Position numbers and translations under genes: made by a program. This document shows positions 58,101 to 61,032 of a DNA stretch of 64,000 nucleotides, one piece after another (within the stretch, counting starts at the first letter, position 1; each line of letters opens with the position of its first letter). The notes beneath the pieces are model-generated. The model made no database searches, was not told where the DNA came from, and worked only from the letters and a program-made list of their open reading frames with translations. The stretch lies in the NCBI RefSeq assembly GCF_905475395.1, contig NC_058340.1, forward strand, positions 60,366,181 to 60,430,180, written 5' to 3'. This DNA comes from Chrysoperla carnea. Lineage: Eukaryota; Arthropoda; Insecta; Neuroptera; Chrysopidae.

Positions 58101-60085
58101 AGTAAGTCGGATTTGATGTGGTTTTTGGCATTCGATTCGTTACAGCGTCAGGAAATTTTCTGACCTTAATAAATATAGATATAAGAAATTATATATATGC
58201 AATTTGCATAAATAAAAAGAATTTATAATTGCATTTAAAATTAGGCGTAAATATACTAAATTCACAATTCGGTTAATAGTGATGAAAATATTTCCAAACT
58301 TGTTACTCATGGGTTTTTGGGGTCGAATATCGACACAAATATCGGCAGAATTGATCTGCGAGGTACCTGATACTCCGAGTACCTTGGGTACCCTGGGTAC
58401 CTCGGGCACAGGATTCTGTCGTGATATTCATGTTCAGCGATCCCAAAAACCCCTCGAGTAACAAGTTTGGAATCATTTTCATCTCCATTAACCGTATTGT
58501 GAATTTAGTATATTTACGGTATTTAAAATGCAATTATAAAATGGATATTATTTATGCAAATTGCATATTTTTCTTATAAATAAATTTAGGTCACAAAATT
58601 TCCTGAAGCTCTAACGAAACGAATGCTGAAAACCGCATTCAAATCCGATTTATTTAGTGTTTTGTTTCTGCGACTAATTGTATAAAAAAAAATCTGGTTT
58701 GTGATTAGTTTCTGAGGTATCGAATGAAGAATTAGCTCCTGAATAACTCGAATATGATTTTAGTCGATACCTTAAAAAATTACTCATTATCAAAGGGGAC
58801 CGATTTTTGTATTTTTTCATCCAAATTACGGTGGAAATATCGAGAAAATATATACGTATAAGATAGAATGCTACGAGGTATTGAACTGTATTTTACATTT
58901 TGACCTTTATATAGGGATTAAAAATTAACTTTCTTACATTTTGAAGGTGGTAATTGGCCTCTTTGGGTTTACGCTTGAATTATTTATAATAATTTCTTGC
59001 AATTAAAATGTTAATTATAAACAATTAAAATAATTATTAGAACTAATAAATAAATAAAATATATACACATTTCTTTTATTTATATATAATAGGTAATACT
59101 ATCAATTTCTTTAATGATTTTTCGCATCAGTCATGGGAAATGAATTAATGCATATACTACTTTCTTTAAAAAACTTATAAGTCAATTAAACAGTAATAAT
59201 ATCGACACAGATCATTGAATATTAGAAAAAAATATTTTTATTGTTTATCGTCAAAACAAACAAACTCTAAATAACTTAAAATATCCTACTGAAATATTTG
59301 TTAAGGAAATCCTCAGATTGCTGGTTTGAACAAGTAAAATTTACAAAATTTACGAAATCCCCGACATATTTTTCGGGTACGGAACCCTAAACTCGCATTT
59401 GAAACATATCTAAGAACACTCTTCATTAAATTGTCTTTTTCAAACTGAGCTGAATTGGAAGATTGGCAATTTTTAGTTTTTTCGGGTATGGAACCTGAAA
59501 TTTACACTTGAAACATATCCAAGAATACTCTCCATTACATTACCTTTCCAACAAAACCAAAAAAGTCAAAATCGGTTTATCCGTTAAGGCGCTACGATGT
59601 CACAGACAGACAGACACACACATAGTGGTCAAACACCCCTTTTTTTAGTTCGGGGGTTTAAAAATAGATAAATATGTGGATTTGTAAAATGGAACCTTTG
59701 TATAATCACCCTCTAAAATAAATATTTTTCCCTGTGATTAGATTCATTTACTGTTTTTTTTTGTCTTTTTGGTTAACATTGTGATTATGTTCTCAATATT
59801 TTTTTTGTCGGGTGTTTTCGTTTCTCTTTTAAGTTCTTTCAAAACTTATATGCGATCTTTCCACTTTTGTGAAAAAAAATTACATTGGCTTTTTTCCAAA
59901 TTTTTGTGAAAAATGTGATTGTATATATAATTTACTTTTAGCAAGCGAAAGAATCTCCTTAAAAGTATAGGTAAAAATACTTACATCCATGTGCCATTAA
60001 ATGGCAAAATTTTAGCACTATTTTCTTGAATATTCACGCATAAATATACAATTAAACGAATCCAAGGAAACCATGGAATGTTCAT
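12822..60085 (-). CDS. Wnt5: Wnt5 secreted ligand (6 coding exons, 400 aa)
   Basis: Exons are 60085-59985, 53780-53431, 44380-44200, 41360-41249, 32908-32806 and 13177-12822, summing to 1203 bp in one open frame with GT-AG junctions. Residues 1-24 form a signal peptide ([10 protein letters not shown] core). Wnt hallmarks follow: [70 protein letters not shown] (palmitoleoylation serine = Ser264), [21 protein letters not shown], and the Cys-rich end. The SRETAF, WGGCGDN and NCSTVDD contexts match the Wnt5 subfamily better than Wnt1, 2, 4 or 7. N-glycosylation sequons include NGT (30), NIT and NRT. In flies Wnt5 is a non-canonical ligand acting through Ryk-type receptors in axon guidance. At 400 aa it lacks the large extra N-terminal region of Drosophila Wnt5. 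The introns are 6.2, 9.0, 2.8, 8.3 and 19.6 kb. Confidence 0.96.
13569..13888. mobile_element. pogo/Tigger-type MITE, 320 bp, TA target duplication
   Basis: The 23-bp terminal inverted repeats differ at one base: they begin 'cagtagaacctcgataact' and end 'agttatcgaggttctactg'-like, and a TA dinucleotide flanks each side. The ends and TA duplication fit the pogo/Tigger branch of Tc1-mariner. The interior has repeated 'acctctataacttaaa' units and a tandem duplication of 'tacatagaaacatgtacata' (about 13727 and 13763). There is no transposase. Confidence 0.9.
14697..14702 (-). terminator. Poly(A) signal of MBF2 paralog 1
   Basis: AATAAA on the minus strand, 31 bp after the stop codon, inside a 3' block ('aaattatttatttaataaat'-like) shared with paralog 2. 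Confidence 0.7.
14733..15128 (-). CDS. Secreted MBF2-family protein, paralog 1 (131 aa)
   Basis: The intronless ORF starts with a hydrophobic signal peptide (residues 1-23, ending NSVHC). The MBF2 domain follows with the family landmarks [57 protein letters not shown] and the closing IEIYGH. MBF2 was named for a silkmoth co-activator, but many family members are short, secreted and of unknown function, so nuclear activity should not be assumed. It lies inside Wnt5 intron 5 on the same strand and is about 80 % identical to the gene at 17421. An upstream TATA-like block (15233-15268) and an AATAAA signal 31 bp past the stop suggest an independent transcription unit. Confidence 0.9.
   Translation of the reverse strand: MSKCLIFFIITITTFLAINSVHCDSYEEEKSHHFLMGFMKGGDRLLYKGIFVKKAKWFRKRTQDIKFPEIAGIAFGPTITFIKVTDQYQNGEGGYASIYEGGVGEKSVTMHLKSQRGHGFNFMIEIYGHSI
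15233..15268 (-). promoter_or_regulatory. Conserved promoter block of MBF2 paralog 1
   Basis: The minus strand reads 'ttatttatattagagataa' followed by 'taattattgaaatc', about 105-140 bp before the ATG. The same block, nearly base for base, lies at 17907-17941 before paralog 2, while the sequence between block and ATG has diverged. TATTTATA is a TATA-like element. Confidence 0.65.
15962..16036. ncRNA. 75-nt imperfect hairpin, possible small-RNA precursor or tiny foldback
   Basis: The outer arms 'taacagaaa' and 'ttttctgtta' and the inner arms 'gcgcgttc' and 'gaacgcgc' (continuing 'gttcttttacg' with 'ataaaagagg') enclose a small loop, with an asymmetric internal bulge. The GC-rich inner stem stands out in this AT-rich DNA. 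Size is compatible with a pre-miRNA, but no mature sequence is recognised. Confidence 0.25.
16356..16392 (-). promoter_or_regulatory. Orphan third copy of the MBF2 promoter block
   Basis: The minus strand reads 'gtttatattatagataata' plus 'attattgataac', close to the blocks before both MBF2 genes, and is followed downstream by the shared 'cagcaataaaa' 5' UTR motif (near 16305). No MBF2 coding sequence follows: the first ATG is closed two codons later. It is probably the remnant of a lost tandem copy. Confidence 0.6.
17377..17382 (-). terminator. Poly(A) signal of MBF2 paralog 2
   Basis: AATAAA on the minus strand, 39 bp after the stop, in the same conserved 3' block as paralog 1. Confidence 0.7.
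17421..17813 (-). CDS. Secreted MBF2-family protein, paralog 2 (130 aa)
   Basis: The intronless ORF has a signal peptide at residues 1-24 ([18 protein letters not shown]) and the MBF2 landmarks [59 protein letters not shown] and IEIYGH. Differences from paralog 1 cluster in the signal peptide and in the loop at about residues 54-66 ([10 protein letters not shown] versus [10 protein letters not shown]), while the C-terminal half is nearly fixed, suggesting that selection maintains both. It is nested in Wnt5 intron 5 on the same strand, 2.3 kb upstream (in the direction of transcription) of paralog 1. Confidence 0.9.
   Translation of the reverse strand: MAKYSLIFFIITLTAFLTINSVQCNSSEEEKSHHFTMGFMQGGDRLLYRGIIVKKSKILQVRTKDITFPEIAGIPVGPTITFIKATDQYQNGEGGYASIYEGGVGQKTVTMHLKSQRGHGFNFLIEIYGH
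17907..17941 (-). promoter_or_regulatory. Conserved promoter block of MBF2 paralog 2
   Basis: The minus strand reads 'gtatttatattagagataat' then 'aattattgaaatc', matching the block upstream of paralog 1. It lies about 95-130 bp before the ATG, and an AACTATCAA motif follows in both genes. Confidence 0.65.
18480..18670 (+). repeat. LINE 3'-end-like remnant with a 30-bp tandem duplication
   Basis: The motif order (aagctatctctgta, gaaatttcat, 'taggcgtgattccgta', then 'cagacagacagacagagtta') resembles RTE-type LINE/SINE 3' tails that I know from insects. Within it 'tgtatcctttctcaggctc' is part of a 30-bp unit repeated at 18513-18542 and 18543-18572. Confidence 0.5.
19206..19552 (+). repeat. Dispersed repeat family B, copy 1
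   Basis: Ordered blocks are 'ttacaaaatt', 'aatccccgacaaatttttcg', 'acggaaccctaaactcgcac', 'tgaaacatatctaagaacac', 'aaaatcggttcatccgttta', an AGAC/ACAC run, and a closing 'gggggttaaaa'. The same order occurs at 39299, 59338 and, inverted, at 29130. There are no TIRs and no coding capacity. Confidence 0.8.
20068..20521 (+). repeat. Dispersed repeat family A, copy 2
   Basis: It shares 'ttataccatgtata', 'gagttcgtaaatg', 'gggcaacataggtcaattgg' and the end 'aactcagtcaattgtttg' with the copies at 240, 49092 and 50050, with an internal deletion. Confidence 0.8.
22229..22400 (+). mobile_element. tRNA-derived SINE, copy 1
   Basis: The head has a pol III A box-like 'aggctcagtggt' (22229) and a weaker B box-like 'agtttgcatcc' (about 22291). 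The body 'ggcagtgtgagcaattataa' and tail 'gaagaacgaagtaaacgact' recur inverted at 62015-62185. Length and layout fit a tRNA-headed SINE. Confidence 0.75.
22800..23060 (+). repeat. Degraded LINE 3'-end-like sequence
   Basis: Motifs 'tgctatcccataggaatag', 'agcctatgtcatcttc', 'gtagcctatgtgctattcca' and 'ttttgcgtgaaagagtaaca' resemble the non-coding 3' region of RTE-like retroelements, present as two overlapping partial repeats. Assignment is from memory of such tails only. Confidence 0.4.
23966..24653. mobile_element. Foldback element family C, copy 1 (GGTACC-rich centre)
   Basis: Arms of about 260 bp are inverted copies: 'gtcgtagaaacgaagcaa' near 23967 against 'ttgcttcgtttttgcgac' near 24650, and 'cggatttgaatgcggtttt' against 'aaccgcattcaaatccga'. 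The centre (about 24235-24390) has at least six GGTACC palindromes. A second copy lies at 58068-58677. Confidence 0.85.
27357..27778. mobile_element. Foldback repeat with direct sub-repeats
   Basis: The left part ('tcacggccacaaaa', 'gttttcgagctacgggctat', 'actatatgactaggaaaatg', 'ttctgatcaaaagct') is repeated inverted in the right part up to 'gatagcccgtagg'. The 'ggccacaaaa...gttttcgagct' unit also occurs twice directly within the left half. No target duplication was identified. Confidence 0.75.
28008..28345 (+). repeat. Possible small DNA element starting 'cagtggcgtagc'
   Basis: It begins with 'cagtggcgtagctcgcc' and ends with 'gggggccccgtaccattg', whose complement resembles the start imperfectly. 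Such 'ggcgtag' heads and G/C-rich ends are common in insect DNA elements. Evidence is weak. Confidence 0.3.
29130..29345 (-). repeat. Dispersed repeat family B, copy 2 (inverted)
   Basis: Read on the minus strand it carries the family order ending in the TGTC/ACAG run and 'ttagttcgggggttaaa'. It is the only inverted copy in the window. The 270 bp to its left (28850-29129) contain weaker, older similarity. Confidence 0.7.
30976..31158 (-). pseudogene. Dead transposase fragment (Tc1/mariner-IS630-like)
   Basis: One minus-strand frame of 61 codons reads WVINEWPG, a TGA stop, then [16 protein letters not shown] and RNAIQECI before a second stop. The SPDLxxLDFFLWGxLK signature is that of the C-terminal catalytic region of IS630/Tc1-mariner-type DDE transposases. 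Only this fragment remains, with one internal stop; no terminal repeats were found around it. Confidence 0.75.
32806..32908 (-). CDS. Wnt5: Wnt5 exon 6 (residues 249-282, lipidation loop)
   Basis: Acceptor TAACAG, donor GTAAGT, 103 bp. It encodes [20 protein letters not shown]. The first Ser of HGVSGSC (Ser264) corresponds to the acylated serine of Wnt3a, and the C-x6-C spacing of the disulfide loop is kept. Confidence 0.95.
34576..35140 (+). mobile_element. piggyBac-type MITE family D, truncated copy
   Basis: A TTAA at 34572 is followed by 'ggatgtacgagcgccaggg', and the interior matches the complete copy at 60391 block by block ('gtcttatgggaaaacggt', 'gttataacttgacaatata', 'attcatcatcaaagttgaaa'). 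The right terminal repeat is absent, so this copy is truncated at its 3' end. Confidence 0.8.
35915..36420. mobile_element. 506-bp palindromic (foldback) element
   Basis: The whole element is nearly self-complementary. 'gtagaaaataaaattctaag' (left) matches 'cttagaattttattttctac' (right), 'tgctatagcggct' matches 'gccgctatagcg', and 'aagttactatag' matches 'ctatagtaactt'. The turn is near 36165 ('cattacctccctagtgtggtaatg'). The arms are about 240 bp with a loop of only about 10 nt. Superfamily unknown. Confidence 0.85.
37918..38335 (+). repeat. Dispersed repeat family E, copy 1
   Basis: Blocks 'aactttttcaatcgaagcag', 'agttatcagaagttaaag', 'ttgactactaaatcacaagt' and the end 'accaaggtacgaaaggaata' + 'tagttcctaccgggtgcccacg' recur at 47593 (inverted) and 52515. 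The sharp common end suggests a true element boundary. Confidence 0.8.
39299..39594 (+). repeat. Dispersed repeat family B, copy 3
   Basis: It shares the family B order from 'tttacaaaattt' to 'ttcgggggttaaaa', with the central part shortened. Confidence 0.8.
40567..40815 (+). repeat. Dispersed repeat family F, copy 2
   Basis: It matches 2640-2830 in UBXN6 intron 3 through 'ctcgtttttccataa', 'tacatttaaagtgat' and 'atcgaaaaattttactc', and extends further right. Confidence 0.65.
41249..41360 (-). CDS. Wnt5: Wnt5 exon 5 (residues 211-248)
   Basis: Acceptor TTACAG, donor GTAAGT, 112 bp. It encodes [15 protein letters not shown] and [13 protein letters not shown]. It is too short to be seen as a stand-alone ORF. 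Confidence 0.94.
41361..44199 (-). other. Wnt5 intron 3 (2.8 kb)
   Basis: AT-rich spacer. A plus-strand 113-codon frame (42452-42793) has no recognisable feature and I do not call it. I see no repeat family here. Confidence 0.6.
44200..44380 (-). CDS. Wnt5: Wnt5 exon 4 (residues 151-210)
   Basis: Acceptor TTTCAG, donor GTATGT. It encodes [15 protein letters not shown] to [11 protein letters not shown], the most Wnt5-diagnostic part of the protein. Confidence 0.95.
44850..45440. mobile_element. 590-bp foldback element
   Basis: The outer arms are inverted: 'ttataatgaaaagaaag' (44855) against 'ctttcttttcattataa' (45421), 'actgatgaatttaccacg' against 'cgtggtaaattcatcagt', and 'gtggaaacatgctca' against 'tgagcatgtttcc'. 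Weaker pairing continues inward ('ttttttgaaatatt') to a centre near 45150. Confidence 0.82.
47593..48110 (-). repeat. Dispersed repeat family E, copy 2 (inverted)
   Basis: The minus strand carries the same blocks in the same order, from 'aactttttcaatcgaagcag' to 'tttaccaaggtacgaaggaa' and the 'cgggtgtctcacgac' end. It is the longest copy and, being uninterrupted, the best reference for the family. Confidence 0.8.
49092..49642 (+). repeat. Dispersed repeat family A, copy 3
   Basis: It begins 'ttataccatgcatatatgta' and ends 'aactcagtcaattgtttg', well conserved relative to copy 1, with a shorter interior. Confidence 0.82.
50050..50347 (+). repeat. Dispersed repeat family A, copy 4 (3'-truncated)
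   Basis: It begins 'ttataccatgtatatgaaat' and stops abruptly after 'gggtctta', about half the family length. It lies 400 bp from copy 3 in the same orientation. Confidence 0.8.
52515..53200 (+). repeat. Dispersed repeat family E, copy 3, interrupted
   Basis: The family E left part (52515-52790) and right part (about 53030-53200, starting 'cagtaataactaaaagt') are separated by about 240 bp absent from the other two copies. The inserted segment has 'taatccctatggcgatacc' and two 'ttagtccgat' motifs and may itself be an element. Confidence 0.75.
53431..53780 (-). CDS. Wnt5: Wnt5 exon 3 (residues 34-150)
   Basis: The acceptor TTCTAG precedes 53780. About 55 residues of Pro/Gly/Thr-rich, poorly conserved sequence precede [16 protein letters not shown], so the frame opens well before the first internal ATG (53620). 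It ends after GPVMKL at GTAAGA. Confidence 0.93.
56398..56728. mobile_element. 330-bp inverted-repeat element upstream of the MBF2-fusion gene
   Basis: Arms of about 75 bp are inverted: 'atcgatttgaaatttgaata' + 'tgttata' on the left and 'tataacatattcaaatttca' + 'aatcgata' on the right, with 'acctggcctggatactat' against 'atagtacccagggcaggt'. It ends 240 bp before the start codon of the nested gene. Confidence 0.8.
56829..56866 (+). promoter_or_regulatory. Candidate TATA boxes of the MBF2-fusion gene
   Basis: Two TATA-like motifs, TTATAAAAAA (about 56831) and GTATAAAAAA (about 56858), stand 135 and 108 bp before the ATG on the plus strand. Either could serve; no initiator was resolved. Confidence 0.4.
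56966..57990 (+). CDS. MBF2-domain protein with Tyr/Asn-rich N-terminal extension (2 exons, 233 aa)
   Basis: Exon 1 (56966-57249) ends AG|GTAATT in phase 2; exon 2 (57573-57990) follows TATTTTAG and completes a Ser codon. Residues 1-22 form a signal peptide ([17 protein letters not shown]). About 110 residues of Tyr/Asn/Pro-rich low-complexity sequence follow ([40 protein letters not shown]), ending RSKRYR at a possible basic processing site. The C-terminal 115 residues are an MBF2 domain: [69 protein letters not shown] and VVIYTN. The domain is clearly related to the two genes in intron 5 but much diverged. The Tyr-rich region suggests an extracellular structural or cuticle-like role; that is inference. 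It is nested in Wnt5 intron 1 on the opposite strand. Confidence 0.88.
58068..58677. mobile_element. Foldback element family C, copy 2
   Basis: The ends 'tagttgcagaaacgaag' and 'gtttctgcgacta' are inverted, the arms match copy 1 (23966) throughout, and the centre again contains several GGTACC or GGTACC-like sites ('accttgggtaccctgggtac'). An AATAAA at 58168 inside it may serve as the poly(A) signal of the nested plus-strand gene ending at 57990. Confidence 0.85.
59338..59665 (+). repeat. Dispersed repeat family B, copy 4
   Basis: It runs from 'ttacaaaatttacgaaatcc' through 'acggaaccctaaactcgcat' to 'ttcgggggttt'. It ends 320 bp before the first Wnt5 coding exon. Confidence 0.82.
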
Positions 60086-60094
60086 TGTGTTCAA
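59985..60094 (-). CDS. Wnt5: Wnt5 exon 2 (first coding exon: signal peptide)
   Basis: Coding starts at ATG 60085; 60094-60086 is 5' UTR after a TTGCAG acceptor. It encodes [20 protein letters not shown] onward to NGTW, and ends in phase 2 (AT|G) at GTAAGT. Confidence 0.9.
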
Positions 60095-60263
60095 CTGCAA
60101 CAGAAAAGAAATCAACAGTTAATAATATTGTAACAAATATTGAAAACAATTGTAAATGTATTAAAATGGTAATAAATACTTCTTTTATTCTATAAATATT
60201 TAGTTTTACTCAGTAATTATTGTCTAGTTGTTTATGATAAAATATTTATAACATTTACTTACG

Positions 60264-60333
60264 GCACATGAACAATGTCGAGGCCGATCAAAGATTCGAA
60301 ATAAGGCAAACAGCAAGTTTTAATTTCTAGACT
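60264..60333 (-). other. Wnt5: Probable Wnt5 non-coding first exon
   Basis: On the minus strand a consensus GTAAGT donor begins at 60263. A CAG acceptor sits at 60095, nine bases before the Wnt5 start codon, giving a short 169-bp 5' UTR intron. The exon would be about 70 nt if transcription begins at the initiator at 60333. It contains no ATG that would be followed by a long frame. Confidence 0.6.
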
Positions 60334-60340
60334 GAAAAAT
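60328..60340 (-). promoter_or_regulatory. Wnt5: Candidate Wnt5 core promoter (initiator)
   Basis: The minus strand reads TTTTTCAGTCTAG, matching the arthropod initiator TCAGTY with the A at 60333. No TATA box stands 25-30 bp upstream and no clear DPE is seen. The call rests on the initiator plus its fit to the 5' UTR splice donor. Confidence 0.45.
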
Positions 60341-60390
60341 ACTTCTCACCGAATTTTTGTTAAAAATTTGTCTTTAAAAAAGTTTATTAA

Positions 60391-61028
60391 GGATGTACGA
60401 GCGCCAGGGAAATTTTGGGATAAAAGGCTTGATTTTTTTTATATAAAGTTGGATTAAGTATAAATCAGTTCCGAAAATTTTGGAGGGAATTGCCCGATTA
60501 TATTTACTTAAATAAATAAATGACTTCAAAAGCAAGAATATTTAACAAGGGTCTTATGGGAAAACGGTTGATGGGTGATATGTTTTCATAGATTTCTTCA
60601 AAATTAGTCGGTTGAAATTAAAAACAAAAACTTTTTTAATTAAAGTTGAAACCTTATTAAATTATTGAAAACCAAAGAAACCCGTTGTGCACGACTAATT
60701 AATGGTGTATGAGCATGAAAGTGAGGACACAAATTTATAAAAAATTTCAATTTTGATGATGAATTATGTTATAACTTGACAATATAAGCCGAAAAGTAAG
60801 AATAAAATTTTTGGCTATCTGAAGTAATTTTCAAGATATCGAAAATTGAAAATTTTGTTTAATTATTTAGCTTTTAATACTTCGAAAACCAAGGCAGATA
60901 TAGAAAAATTTTATTCTTATTTTTCGTCTACATTCTTAAAGTTTTAATAAAATTCATCATCAAAGTTGAAAATAAAGTACAAATAATTTCAACCAATAGT
61001 TTAGACTTGCCTTGGCGCTCGTACTACC
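60391..61028. mobile_element. piggyBac-type MITE family D, complete (638 bp, TTAA duplication)
   Basis: The ends are 'ggatgtacgagcgccaggg' and the inverse 'ccttggcgctcgtactacc', and TTAA flanks both sides (60387-60390 and 61029-61032). The exact TTAA duplication is the hallmark of piggyBac-type insertion. There is no transposase frame. The left end is about 55 bp upstream of the candidate Wnt5 start site, so it forms the immediate promoter flank. Confidence 0.88.
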
Positions 61029-61032
61029 TTAA

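Larger units (their letters stand above)
53781..59984 (-). other. Wnt5 intron 1 (6.2 kb) with an antisense nested gene
   Basis: It contains a foldback (56398), the two-exon MBF2-domain gene on the plus strand (56966-57990), a family C foldback (58068) and a family B copy (59338). The part 53781-56390 is AT-rich with no recognised feature. Confidence 0.75.

Noticed and set aside
58279..58533. Overlapping ORFs on both strands at the family C foldback centre
   Set aside because: They are translations of the repetitive GGTACC-rich loop; the frames are not shared with the other copy.
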